Shown: piece after piece, positions 18,528-28,300 of the stretch
Layout: each line of letters starts with the position of its first letter
Numbering within the stretch: position 1 is the first letter of the stretch
Assembly (NCBI GenBank): GCA_963755755.1
Contig: CAVWLJ010000011.1
Coordinates: 62,001-126,000, forward strand
DNA length: 64,000 bases
Direction of reading: 5' to 3'
DNA from: DATKNA01 sp963755755
GTDB taxonomy: Bacteria > Actinomycetota > Actinomycetes > Actinomycetales > Kineosporiaceae
Translations under genes and position numbers: made by a program
The notes under the pieces: generated by a model
The model's input: only the letters and a program-made list of their open reading frames with translations
Database searches by the model: none
Told to the model about the DNA's origin: nothing

Positions 18528-19642
18528 GCCGGCGGCTGCCAGCTGAAGACGCCGTCGAAGGACCGGGCGAGGGCGTCGTCCGGCAGCAGGCGGACGGCGC
18601 TCGCCGCGGCGTCGCGGACGGCGCAGCCGAGACGGTTCGGGCGGAGGATGGCGGAGCCGACGCGCCGGGAGCGTGTCGTGATCGCCTGCGTCCTCGCTCG
18701 CCGGGCCGCGGTGTAGCGGGGCAGCGTCCCCTGGACGTCGCGCGGGTCCACGACGCGCGCGAGCGTGACGGCGTCCTCCATCGCCTGGCATGCGCCCTGC
18801 GCCAGGAAGGGTGCCATCGGGTGCGCCGCGTCCCCCACCAGAGCGGCGCGCCCCTGGTGCAGCGCGGGCAACGGGTTCTGCAGCTCGACGAGGCGCCCGG
18901 AGATCACCCCCTGCGCGCCGGCGAACAGCTGCGGGACGGGCGCGTGCCAGCCGCGGAACGTCGGTAGCGGCGGGATCTCGGCGTCCACGGGCACGCGCAG
19001 GCCGGTGTAGACGTAGACCCGGCCGTCCGCCAGAGGCACGATGCCGACGAGCGCGCCGAGCCCCCAGGTCTCGGCGGGGACGAGCCCCACGGGGCGCGGC
19101 GCGAGGAAGCGCCACGCGACGATCGGCAGCGGGCGTACCGCGGCGGACGCCGGGAAGGCGAGCGCGCGGATCCCCGACCGGACGCCGTCCGCCGCGACGA
19201 CGAGGTCGGCGGGCAGGCTCGTCCCGTCCTCGAGCTCGACGTCACCGCTGCGCACGCCCACGGAGGACACCGGCGTCCCCAACCGGAGCACGCCGTCCGG
19301 CAGCGCCCCGACCAGCACCTCGACGAGGTCGGACCGCAGGGCGACGACGAGCGGGTCGCCGAAGCGGCGCCGGATGGCGGCGTCCGACGTGCGGTAGATC
19401 CAGCGGCCACTGGGACGGCGGATGCCGGCGTCCCCCTGGATGGCGGCCCGGGCGCGCAGGGCGTCGCCGAGGCCGAGGGCGTCGAGCGCGTGCAGGGCGT
19501 TGGGCGCGACGCCCAGGCCGGCTCCGACCGGGTCGAGGGACTGCGCCCGCTCGACGACCGTGACGTCCCACCCGGCCTGCGCCAGCGCCACCGCCGACGT
19601 GAGGCCGCCGATGCCGGCTCCGACGACCACCGCGCGCGCCAT
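18506..19642 (-). CDS. FAD-dependent aromatic monooxygenase (salicylate hydroxylase-like)
   Basis: A 378-residue group A flavoprotein monooxygenase. The Rossmann motif GAGIGGLTSAVALAQAG is at residues 8-24, the second FAD motif reads AADGVRSGIR, and the GD motif reads ALVGDAAHPMAPFLAQGACQAMED. Such enzymes hydroxylate phenolic rings using NAD(P)H and O2. It starts 9 bases after the stop of the other flavin enzyme (19652-20689), so the two form a transcription unit, possibly tailoring the product of the nearby type III polyketide synthase. Confidence 0.88.
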   Translation of the reverse strand: MARAVVVGAGIGGLTSAVALAQAGWDVTVVERAQSLDPVGAGLGVAPNALHALDALGLGDALRARAAIQGDAGIRRPSGRWIYRTSDAAIRRRFGDPLVVALRSDLVEVLVGALPDGVLRLGTPVSSVGVRSGDVELEDGTSLPADLVVAADGVRSGIRALAFPASAAVRPLPIVAWRFLAPRPVGLVPAETWGLGALVGIVPLADGRVYVYTGLRVPVDAEIPPLPTFRGWHAPVPQLFAGAQGVISGRLVELQNPLPALHQGRAALVGDAAHPMAPFLAQGACQAMEDAVTLARVVDPRDVQGTLPRYTAARRARTQAITTRSRRVGSAILRPNRLGCAVRDAAASAVRLLPDDALARSFDGVFSWQPPAQTVPSS

Positions 19643-19651
19643 ACCGGGACG

Positions 19652-20689
19652 CTAGCCGAGTTGGTCGACGATCCGCTCGAACGCCCAGGGCAGCCGCTGG
19701 GCCGCGGGCACGATCGTGCGCCGCAGCGGGGAGCGCTGCGCCGCGAAGAGGAGCGCGCCGGTGAGCACGCGGTACCGCCGGGTCGCCCGCCGCCAGGCGC
19801 GCTCGTAGTCCTCCGGCCGGCCCTCGACGACGCAGCGGACGAGCTCGCGCGCGCACGCCAACCCGACCGAGAGGCCCTCGCCGGTGAGGGCGTCGACGTA
19901 GCCGGCCGCGTCCCCGACGAGCAGCGCGCGACCGCTGACATGCCGTCGCGCGCGCTGCCGCAGCGGGCCCGCCCCACGCACCGCGGACGCCGGTTCGGCG
20001 CCGGCGATCCGCTCGCGCAGCCGGGGGAACTCCTCGAGCCAGTCGTCGAAGCGCGTGCCGTCGCCGGGGCCGAGCACGGCGACGCCCACGAGGTCCTCCG
20101 CCACCGGCGTCACGTAGGCCTCTGCGCGCCCCGACCAGTGAACCTCGACGACGTCGCTCCACGGCGTCATCCGGTAGTGCCGGCGCAGCCCGTACCGCAC
20201 CCGGGTGCGGGGCGGGGGCTCCCGGTGCAGGCCGAGGGCGCGGCGCAGCGGCGAGTGCAGTCCGTCGGCGGCGACCAGCCACGACGCGGTGACGCCGGCG
20301 AGCTCGACGCCGTCCGGTCGCAGCGTCGGCGTGCCCGCCGCCACGTCGAGGCGCTTGACGCCGACGACGTCCGCCCGCGCCGAGAGCGCCGCCGACAGGG
20401 CCGTCCGGCGGACGCCCAGGCCCGGCCCGCGACGGAACCGGGCGAGCGCGTCCCGGCCCGGAGCCACGTACCGGATGCCGACGAACTCGCGCCCGGCCGC
20501 GTCGACGCCGAGGCGGTCGAGCGCGGTACGCGCGGCCGGCATGAGCCCCTCGCCGCAGGCCTTGTCGACCGGGGTGCCACGGCGTTCGACGACGGCCACG
20601 CTCAGCCCGGCGAGCACGCCCTCGACCGCGGTGGCGAGCCCGATCGGACCGCCGCCGACGACGAGGAGATCGACGTCCACGGAGGTCAT
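19652..20689 (-). CDS. FAD-dependent oxidoreductase, SrsC-like phenolic-lipid hydroxylase candidate
   Basis: A 345-residue flavoprotein with the FAD motif VVGGGPIGLATAVEGVLAG, a CGEGLMP motif shared with geranylgeranyl-reductase-like enzymes, ADGLHSPLRR and the GD motif LLVGDAAGYVDALTGEG. The ATG at 20689 begins MTSVDVDLLVV; a GTG six bases earlier is possible. In Streptomyces griseus SrsC, a flavoprotein, hydroxylates methylated alkylresorcinols made by SrsA (type III PKS) and SrsB (methyltransferase). SrsA- and SrsB-like genes lie 2-4 kb away, hence the assignment (inference). Confidence 0.75.
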   Translation of the reverse strand: MTSVDVDLLVVGGGPIGLATAVEGVLAGLSVAVVERRGTPVDKACGEGLMPAARTALDRLGVDAAGREFVGIRYVAPGRDALARFRRGPGLGVRRTALSAALSARADVVGVKRLDVAAGTPTLRPDGVELAGVTASWLVAADGLHSPLRRALGLHREPPPRTRVRYGLRRHYRMTPWSDVVEVHWSGRAEAYVTPVAEDLVGVAVLGPGDGTRFDDWLEEFPRLRERIAGAEPASAVRGAGPLRQRARRHVSGRALLVGDAAGYVDALTGEGLSVGLACARELVRCVVEGRPEDYERAWRRATRRYRVLTGALLFAAQRSPLRRTIVPAAQRLPWAFERIVDQLG

Positions 20690-20810
20690 CGTCACAGGAG
20701 CGGGGTGCAAAGCGCGAGCGGTAGTCTCGCGGCAGGCGCGCGGGGCGCCCCCGGTCCGCGGGAAGGGCTGAGCCCACCCGAGCAGCACCTTCTTGTCGAA
20801 GCGGCCGCCC

Positions 20811-20858
20811 ACCTCCTTTCCGGCCTGACGACGCGGACGGCAGGCGACGGAAGGAGGT
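20811..20858 (+). promoter_or_regulatory. Hairpin that sequesters the Shine-Dalgarno of the ankyrin gene
   Basis: The left arm 20811-20827 (ACCTCCTTTC...GCCTG) pairs with the right arm 20841-20858 (CAGGC...GGAAGGAGGT): a 10-bp stem with one G-U pair, a small internal loop, then 5 bp, closed by a 13-base loop. The right arm contains the AAGGAGG that precedes the ATG at 20862, so the folded leader would hide the ribosome site. It could be a translational switch; no ligand aptamer is recognisable. Confidence 0.5.
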
Positions 20859-20861
20859 CGC

Positions 20862-22325
20862 ATGTCGACCGCACGCCTCCCCGACGACCCCGATCTCGCC
20901 CAGCTGCGCCGCCGCGCGAAGGAGCTCAGGGACGCTGCCCGCGCTCGGGATCCGCAGGCCCTGGAGCTGCTCGCGGTGCACGTCGGCCGACTCTCGGACC
21001 CGGTCCGGCTCGCGGAGGCCCAGCTCGCGGTGGCCCGGGCCCACGGCTTCGCCTCGTGGGCGCGGCTCAAGCACCACCTCGAGGTCGTCGAGCGGTACCG
21101 ACGCGCTCCCGACGAGGTCGGGACGCCGGACGACCCCGCCGACGCGTTCCTCGCCCTCGCCTGCCTGCGGTACGGCGACGACGACACCCCTGAGCGCTGG
21201 GCGCGCGCGCAGGCCCTGCTCACCCCCGGCCTCACCCGGGCGAGCCTGCCCGTGGCGGCGGCCGCCGCGGACGCCGACGCCGTCGCCGCGCACCTGGAGC
21301 GGGATCCGGACGGCGCCCGCCGCGAGGGCGGGCCATACCGGTGGGAGCCGCTGCTCTACCTCGCCTACGCCCGGGTGGACGCCGCGGAGGCCGCGGTGGT
21401 CCGGACCGCGCGGCTGCTGCTCGAGGCGGGCGCCGATCCGGACGCCGGGTACCTCTGGCACGGGTTGCCGACGCCGTTCACCGCCCTGACCGGGGCGTTG
21501 GGCGGCGGCGAGGGGGCGCAGCCGCGGCACCGGCACGGGTACGCCCTCGCCCGGGTGCTCCTCGACGCGGGCGCCGACCCGAACGACGGGCAGACGCTCT
21601 ACAACCGGCAGTTCGAGCCGGACGACAGCCACCTCGAGCTGCTCTTCCGGTACGGGCTGGGCCGGGGCGACGGAGGGCCGTGGCGCGCCCGGCTCGGCCC
21701 CGCCGCCGACACCCCGGAGGAGATGCTGGGGCGGCAACTGTGGTGGGCGGTGGTGCACGACCTGCGGGAGCGGGTCCGGCTGCTGGCCGCCCACGGCGTC
21801 GACGTCCGGCGCCCCGTGACCTTCGACGGTTCCCGGACCGCGGGTCACACGCCCGCCACGCTCGCGGCGGTGAGCGGCTGCCCCGAGCTCGCCGCCGAGC
21901 TCGTGCGGCTCGGCTCGCCGCCCCCGCCGCAGGACGGGCCCGACGCGCTCGTGGCGGCGGCGCTCGCCGGCGACCGGTCGGATGTTGAGCGGCTGGGGCG
22001 GCACGTCGGGGAGGCGCTCCGCCGGCGTCCGGGGCTCGTGGCGTGGGCGGCGGCACGCGGCCTCCGCTCCGCCGTGCCGGTGCTCGTGGAGCTCGGTTTC
22101 GACGTCAACGCGCTCGGCCGCACCGACGCGCCGATCGAGCAACCGTGGGAGACGGCGCTGCACCACGCGGCGATCACTGGAGACACGGGCCTGGCCCGGC
22201 TCCTGCTCGATCTCGGCGCCGACCCCGGCGTCCGTGACGCGCGGTTCCGCGGGACACCACTGGACTGGGCGCGCTACGCCGGGCAGGACGAGCCGGCGGA
22301 CCTCTTGGAGCCGTTGACGCGGTGA
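20862..22325 (+). CDS. Ankyrin-repeat protein
   Basis: A 487-residue cytoplasmic protein. The N-terminal 70 residues form a conserved domain (LRRRAKELRDAARARD ... RAHGFASWARLKHHLE) seen at the front of many actinobacterial ankyrin proteins. Ankyrin units follow, for example RLLLEAGADPDAGY, RVLLDAGADPNDGQ, ALHHAAITGDTGLARLLLDLGADPG. Ankyrin repeats bind protein partners; none can be named. The gene has an AAGGAGG leader inside a hairpin and points against the surrounding phenolic-lipid genes; its 3' end overlaps the convergent membrane-protein gene by 52 bases. Confidence 0.85.
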   Translation: MSTARLPDDPDLAQLRRRAKELRDAARARDPQALELLAVHVGRLSDPVRLAEAQLAVARAHGFASWARLKHHLEVVERYRRAPDEVGTPDDPADAFLALACLRYGDDDTPERWARAQALLTPGLTRASLPVAAAAADADAVAAHLERDPDGARREGGPYRWEPLLYLAYARVDAAEAAVVRTARLLLEAGADPDAGYLWHGLPTPFTALTGALGGGEGAQPRHRHGYALARVLLDAGADPNDGQTLYNRQFEPDDSHLELLFRYGLGRGDGGPWRARLGPAADTPEEMLGRQLWWAVVHDLRERVRLLAAHGVDVRRPVTFDGSRTAGHTPATLAAVSGCPELAAELVRLGSPPPPQDGPDALVAAALAGDRSDVERLGRHVGEALRRRPGLVAWAAARGLRSAVPVLVELGFDVNALGRTDAPIEQPWETALHHAAITGDTGLARLLLDLGADPGVRDARFRGTPLDWARYAGQDEPADLLEPLTR

Positions 22326-22897
22326 TCGCCGCCAGCCGCGACTGCGACGCCGAGCGCGACGCAGGCCGTGAACGCGACCTGGAAGACGAGCTGGCCGTAG
22401 AGCATTGCGGCGTCGAGGTCGAGGAGCGAGGTGAAGCAGGCGACGCCGCCCAGCACCTGCACTGCGAGCAGCACGAACACCGTCCTGGTGCGGGCGCGCG
22501 CCCACCACAGCCACCCCGCGACCGCGATCTGGAGCACGAACAGCGCCGACCCGACGGTCATGTGGGTCCAGTTGAGGAACGTGTCGACGGTGTACGGGGT
22601 GGCGAGCAGGACGGGCATCAGCGCGGCGCAGGCGAGCAGCCCGATCCGCAGCGGGCGCAACTCCGGGACGGCGGCCAGCGGCGCCGCGGCCCTGACGAGC
22701 AGCGCCGCGGTGACGAGCAGGGTCAGCGCGTACTCGACGACCGTCGGGCCGGTGACGCCGAACCAGCTGAGGCCGTCGCCCGCCTGGATCGGCTTCGGCG
22801 CGCGCAGGACGCAGACGAGGACGCCGGCGGCCATCACCCCTCCGGCGGTCAGCAGGTTGCGGACCGACTCCGAAGCGGGGCTGTGACTGCGGGCCAC
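22274..22897 (-). CDS. Polytopic membrane protein in the type III PKS operon
   Basis: A 207-residue protein with about six predicted membrane helices (for example LLTAGGVMAAGVLVCVL, VVEYALTLLVTAALLV, GSALFVLQIAVAGWLWW). I do not recognise the family. It begins 4 bases after the methyltransferase stop and so belongs to the type III PKS transcription unit; a role in handling or exporting the membrane-bound phenolic lipid is possible. The 3' end overlaps the convergent ankyrin gene. Confidence 0.7.
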   Translation of the reverse strand: MARSHSPASESVRNLLTAGGVMAAGVLVCVLRAPKPIQAGDGLSWFGVTGPTVVEYALTLLVTAALLVRAAAPLAAVPELRPLRIGLLACAALMPVLLATPYTVDTFLNWTHMTVGSALFVLQIAVAGWLWWARARTRTVFVLLAVQVLGGVACFTSLLDLDAAMLYGQLVFQVAFTACVALGVAVAAGGDHRVNGSKRSAGSSCPA

Positions 22898-22901
22898 AGC
22901 C

Positions 22902-23444
22902 TCATGATCCGACAGGCGACGGCGCCGCCGCCAGAGCCTGCTCCTCCACCCGGAGGCGCACCCGCAGCAGCAGGGCGTTGAGCACGGTGAAGAGGACGGC
23001 GGTGATCCAGGCGCTGTGCACGAGCGGCAGCGCGAACCCCTCGACGACGACCGCCACGTAGTTGGGGTGCCTGAACCAGCGGTAGGGCCCGCCGGTGACG
23101 AGCGGCATCCCGGGGACGCGGACGACCCGGGTGTTCCACTGCGGCCCGAGCGTCCGGATGCACCACCAGCGGAGCGCGTGCGCGCCCGCGAGCAGCGCGA
23201 GCATCGGCCAGCCGAGCCAGGGCAGGAACGGCCGGTTCCCGAACCACGCCTCGACGAGGCAGCCGACGAGAAGTGCGGTGTGCAGGGCGACCATGACGGG
23301 GTAGTGGCCGGCGCCGGTCTCGACGCCGCCGTGCTCGCGCGCCCAGCGCAGGTTGCGCTGCGCGATCGAGAGCTCGACGAGGCGGATGACCCCGACGAGG
23401 ACGACGAGTGCCGTGTACCAGACCGCGCTGCTCACGATCACCAT
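22902..23444 (-). CDS. Isoprenylcysteine carboxyl methyltransferase family protein, SrsB-like
   Basis: A 180-residue membrane methyltransferase of the ICMT/phospholipid methyltransferase family. The SAM-binding signature RWFRHPNYVAVVVEGFALPL lies in the C-terminal half after four membrane helices. In Streptomyces griseus SrsB, of the same family, methylates the alkylresorcinol made by the type III PKS. Its ATG overlaps the PKS stop by 7 bases (ATGGTGA), so the two are translationally coupled. Confidence 0.85.
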   Translation of the reverse strand: MVIVSSAVWYTALVVLVGVIRLVELSIAQRNLRWAREHGGVETGAGHYPVMVALHTALLVGCLVEAWFGNRPFLPWLGWPMLALLAGAHALRWWCIRTLGPQWNTRVVRVPGMPLVTGGPYRWFRHPNYVAVVVEGFALPLVHSAWITAVLFTVLNALLLRVRLRVEEQALAAAPSPVGS

Positions 23445-24514
23445 TCCAGCAGAACGAGCTCCGCGCAGAAACCTGGTCCCATCGCCATGAGCACGCCCGG
23501 AGTGCCCTTCGTCGGGAGTCCCTCGGCGAGCGTCCGCTCGAGCACGTTGAGCACGGACGACGACGACAGATTACCGATCTCCGCGAGGCTGCGGCGTGTG
23601 ACGTCCAGCGCCTCCGGTTCGAGGCCCAGCGCGTCGACGATCGCGTCGATCACCTTGGGGCCGCCGGGGTGCGCGACCCAGGTGTCGACGTCCCGGATCT
23701 TCAGGTCGTGCTCGTCGAGGAAGCCCTCGACGTCGTTGGGGAGGTAGGTCCGGACGACGTCGGCGACCGTCGCGGCGAGGACGATCCGGAAGCCGCTGCC
23801 GCCGATGTCCCAGCCCATCACCCGCTCGGTGTCCGGGTAGAGCCGGCTGCGGGTGGCCACCACCTTCGGCCCCTGAAGTCCCAGCTCAGCGGCGCGGTCC
23901 GCGCCCACGAGCACCACGGCGGCGGAGCCGTCACCGAACAGGCCGCTGGCGACGAGGTTGGCGGTGGAGTCGTCGTCACGCTGGAAGGTCAGCGAGCACA
24001 GCTCGACCGAGAGCAGCACGGCCACGCCGTCGGGGTGCCCCTGGAGGTAGTCGTGGACGCGCGCGATGCCGGCGGCGCCCGCGACGCAGCCGAGCCCGAA
24101 CATGGGCACGCGCTTCACGTCGGAACGCAGGCCGAGCAGTGACACGAGGCGCGCGTCGAGGCTGGGAGCAGCGATGCCGGTGACCGACGTCGTCATGAGC
24201 AGGTCGACGTCCTCGGGCCGGAGCCCGGCGGCGTCCAGGGCCTCGCGGACGGCGCGCTCGCCGAGCCGGACCCCCTGATCGATGAACACGTCGTTGGAGG
24301 CCCCGAAGCCGCCGAGGTCCTTGTACCGGTCCAGGGGCAAGGCGAGGTGCCTGGTGCGGACGCCGGCGGCCTGGTGCAGCCGCCGCAGCAGGGCCACCTT
24401 CTCCGAACGTTCGGCCTGCCGGCCGAGGACGACGTTCCCGAGCTGTTCGGTGATGTCCTCTTGGCGGTGCACGTGCTGCGGCAGCGCGGTGCGGACCCCG
24501 GCCAGGACGCTCAT
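23438..24514 (-). CDS. Type III polyketide synthase (chalcone synthase-like, SrsA-like)
   Basis: A 358-residue homodimeric ketosynthase. The Cys-His-Asn triad is clear: Cys143 in FGLGCVAGAAG, His282 in AHPGGPKVID and Asn315 in GNLSSSSVLN. The C-terminal GPG loop reads AMGPGFCAE. These enzymes extend an acyl starter with malonyl-CoA and cyclise it to resorcinols, pyrones or naphthalenes. The coupled ICMT-type methyltransferase and nearby flavoprotein point to alkylresorcinol or phenolic-lipid synthesis of the SrsABC kind rather than tetrahydroxynaphthalene. Confidence 0.92.
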   Translation of the reverse strand: MSVLAGVRTALPQHVHRQEDITEQLGNVVLGRQAERSEKVALLRRLHQAAGVRTRHLALPLDRYKDLGGFGASNDVFIDQGVRLGERAVREALDAAGLRPEDVDLLMTTSVTGIAAPSLDARLVSLLGLRSDVKRVPMFGLGCVAGAAGIARVHDYLQGHPDGVAVLLSVELCSLTFQRDDDSTANLVASGLFGDGSAAVVLVGADRAAELGLQGPKVVATRSRLYPDTERVMGWDIGGSGFRIVLAATVADVVRTYLPNDVEGFLDEHDLKIRDVDTWVAHPGGPKVIDAIVDALGLEPEALDVTRRSLAEIGNLSSSSVLNVLERTLAEGLPTKGTPGVLMAMGPGFCAELVLLEW

Positions 24515-24554
24515 GTCCGCACGCTACGGTCTGTCCTTCGCTCTCGCGCGCCGG

Positions 24555-25251
24555 TCATGCCGCCGATCGCCGCTGCTCGACCGTGCGCCGCACGATCTCG
24601 GCCACCCACGCCGGCTGGTCCAGGACCTGGCGCCACGTGAACCGCAGCACGACCCACCCGGCCGCGACCAGGTCGTCGTAGCGCCGGCAGTCGCGCTCCC
24701 ACCCGTCGCGCGTGCCGTGGTGCTCGTAGCTGTCCGCCTCGACGACGATCCGCCGTCGGTTATCGGCGAGGTCGACGCGGGCGCGCCGTCCGGGCAGCTG
24801 GATCTCCACCTGCGGGGTGAAGTCCGTCAGCCCGGCGTCGACCAGAACTCCCCGAAGGGCTGACTCGAAGGCGTTGGCCGCCCGCCCGTCGGCGTGCCCC
24901 GGCGCCGGCGGCGGCTGGCCGTGCGGCACCGTGACGTGCAGGACGTGCTGGATCGTGCACCAGCGCCAGACCCCACAGCTGCGCGGCGCTGAGATGTGAC
25001 ACGACGCCCCGCAGTGCCGCGGCGGCCACGAGCGGCTCCGGCATCTTCGTGAGGGCGTACACGCCCCGGCCCACACGGACGACGCGGCCTTCGGCGACCG
25101 CCGTCCGCAGTGCCCAGCGACTGGTCTCAGTAGTGATATGCGCGAAGGTCGCCCGGCCGCCGAGATCGCGGACGACCTCCCGCCCGCCACTGGTGCACCC
25201 GAACTCGCCCGGGTGCGGTTCCTCGGCGTCTGCCAGGGACTTCGGGTGCAC
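24555..25251 (-). CDS. AbiEi-like N-terminal domain plus DUF559 endonuclease-like protein, one frameshift
   Basis: An N-terminal winged-helix segment of the AbiEi antitoxin type (RWALRTAVAEGRVVRVGRGVYAL, then GVVSHLSAAQLWGLALVH) is followed by a C-terminal DUF559 domain related to very-short-patch-repair nucleases. The PD-(D/E)XK-like core is visible as RARVDLAD, VVEADSYEHHG and WVVLRFTWRQVL. The two parts lie in different frames joined by an indel near 24960. The start is uncertain; the GTG at 25251 is the best in-frame choice. Such proteins are abundant in actinobacterial genomes and their role is unproved; no AbiEii toxin gene is next to it. Confidence 0.7.
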
Positions 25252-25363
25252 AGGTGGCGGCTCACCCACGCGAGCGGGTGCACGAGGGCGGCCGACCTCG
25301 CCGCCACCGGCCCCAGCCTGTTGTGGACAGTTGCCAACGCAGGGCGCGACCCCGGCAGGTTTC

Positions 25364-28300
25364 ATGGCGGGCATGACGCGGATCAGGGTCGGGATCGACA
25401 CCGGCGGGACCTTCACGGACGTCGTCGCGCTGGACGCCGAGACCGGCAGGCTGGTCAGCACCAAGACGCCGAGCACCCCGCGCGACCCGGCCGAGGGCTT
25501 CCTCGCGGGTCTGCGTCAGGGGCTCGAACTCCTGGGCCTCGAGCCGGACGCCGAGGTGGACGCCGGCGTCGTGCACGGCACCACGGTGGCGACGAACCAC
25601 CTGCTGGAGGGGGACGTCGGTCGCGTCGGGCTCGTCACGACGGAGGGGTACGAGTTCGTTCTGGAGATCGCGCGCCAGTCCGTGCCCGACGGCTACGGCA
25701 ACTCCTACTTCTGGGTCAAGCCGCCGCGGCTGGTGCCCGCCGACCTCGTCCGGACGGTGCCGGGCCGGCTCGCGGTCGACGGCAACGAGGTGCGGCCTTT
25801 CGACGAGGAGACCGCCCGCAAGGTTGCCCGCTGGTTCCGCGCACACGGCGTGGACACCATCGGCGTCTGCTTCCTGCACGCGTACGCGAACCCGGCCCAC
25901 GAGCTCGCGATGCTGGCGGCCATCGAGCAGGAACACCCGGCCGCCGTGGTGTCGCTGAGCTGCGAGGTCCTGCCCGAGTACCGCGAGTACGAGCGCACCA
26001 TGACCACGCTCGTCGACGCCGCCGTCAAGCCCAAGGTGGCCGCCTACGTCGCCGCCATCGCCGAGCGGTTGCACAGCCTGGGCGAGCCGACGTTCGCAAT
26101 CATGAAGAGCAACGGCGGCGTGGCGTCGGCGTCCGAGGTGGCGCGACGGCCGATCACGACCGTCCTCAGCGGGCCGGCCGCCGGCGCGCTCGGCGCGGGC
26201 CTGCTCGCCCGCAACGCCGGGTTCGGCAGGGTGCTCACCCTCGACGGCGGCGGCACGAGCACCGACGTCAGCGTCGTGCTCGACGGCGAGCCGACCCTGA
26301 CCACGGAGGGCTCCGTCGGCGCGTACCCGAGCCGGATCCCGATGATCGATGTCGTGACCGTCGGCGCCGGCGGCGGCTCGATCGCCTGGCTCTCACCGGA
26401 GGGCGCGCTCAAGGTCGGTCCGCGCTCCGCCGGCGCCGACCCCGGCCCGCTCTGCTACGGCAAGGGCGGCACGGAGCCGACCGTCACCGATGCCCACGTC
26501 GTCCTCGGCCGGGTCCCTCCGCACCTGCTCGGCGGCCGCATCCCGCTCCACGTCGACGCCGCCCGCGCGGGCCTGCAGCAGCTCGCGGACAAGCTGGGGC
26601 TCGGCCTGGAGGACTGCGCCCGCGGCATCCTCGAGATCAGCGCGTGGAACCAGGCGAACGCGCTCCGGCAGATCAGCGTGAAGCGCGGGCTGGACGTCCG
26701 GGACTTCACCCTCACCACGTTCGGCGGCTCCGGATCGCTGCTGGCGTGCCGGCTGGTCGACGTCCTCGGCCTGGCCGGAGCGCTCGTGCCTCCGGAGCCG
26801 GGCAACGTGTCGGCGTTCGGGCTGCTCACCGTCGACGTCCGCACCGACCACGTGCGCACGGACATCCAGCGGCACGACCGACTGGACGCCGGCCGCGTCG
26901 CCGCGGGGTTCGCCGCGCTCGAGCGCGAGGCCACGGACGCGCTCGCCGCGGAGGGCTTCACCGGCGCCGACTCCCGTCTGGAGCGCAGCGCCGACCTCCG
27001 CTACGTCGGGCAGGCGTACGAGGTGCGGGTCGCGGTGCCGTCCGGCGAGCTGGACGCCGAGGCCGTCGCCGCCGCCTTCCACGCCGCTCACGAGCAGCTC
27101 TACGGTTACGCCTTCGCCGGCCGCGCGGACCAGCGCGTCGAGTGGGTGAACCTGCGGGTGACCGGCGTCGGGCCGATCCGCCGCCCGGACCTGCTCGCGC
27201 ACGAGGCCGGGGACGGCGACGCGTCGCGCGCACTCACGGGGCGCAGGCAGGTGGTCTTCGAGGAGGCGCTGGACGACGTCCCGGTCTACTGGCGAACCCG
27301 GCTGCAGCCCGGGGACCTCGTCGAGGGGCCGGCCGTCGTCGAGGAGTTCGGTTCGACGATCCCGCTGCATCCCGGCTTCACCGCCCGCGTCGACCCTCAC
27401 CTCAACCTGCTGGTCACCGCGTCGGTGCGCCCCGCGTCGTCGCCGGCACGGGACGACGCGACGGTGCTCGCCGAGATCGTCCAGGGGACGCTCGGCAGCG
27501 TCGAGCGCGAGGTCGAGACGGCGATCGGCCGGACGTCGCGCTCGCCGATGATCCGCGACGCACACGACTACCGGGTCGGCATCCACGACGCACGCCTGCG
27601 CAAGCTCACCGGCCGCTCGTACAGCGCGCTCGTGCACCCCGTCGTCCGGGACCACCCGCTGGAGACCATGCGGCCGGGGGACGTGTTCTTCCACAACGAC
27701 GTCTACGCCAGCGAGGGCGGGATCGGGCACCTGCCGGACCTCTGCGTCACCGTGCCGGTGTTCGCCGGCCCTCCGGATCAGGCGAGGGTCGTGGCCTTCG
27801 TCCAGGCCTTCGGCCACCACGACGACATCGGCGGCGCCGTCCCCGGCTCGATGCCGAGCACGGCGACGTCGGTCTTCGAGGAGGGCCTCATGGTCCCGCC
27901 GATCAAGCTCTGGTCGGGCGGCGTCCCGAACCAGGCAGCGCTGACGATCATGACCCGCAACAGCCGGACGCCGGACGCCCTGGCCGCCGACCTCGATGCC
28001 GAGTGCAGCGCGTGCCTGCTGGGCGCGCGGCGGTTGGGTGAGCTCTTCGAGCGGTACGGCACGGACGCCGTCGAAGCCGCCTTCGACGAGATCCTCCGGC
28101 GGACGACCGAGACCTACCGCCGGGAGATCCTCCCCAAGATCCCCGACGGCACGTACGTGTGGGAGGACTACGCCGAGCACGACGGCGTCGAACCGCCGAA
28201 GCTCCACACCCAGCGGATCACGCTGACCAAGACGGCGGAGCGCCTGATCCTCGACTTCACGGGCACCGGGCCGCAGGCGAAGGGACCGATCAACCACGCG

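Noticed and set aside
25138..28041. 967-residue plus-strand ORF
   Set aside because: Out-of-frame shadow of the hydantoinase gene; Arg/Pro/Ala-rich without any motif. The same applies to the long minus-strand ORF at 26393-28825.
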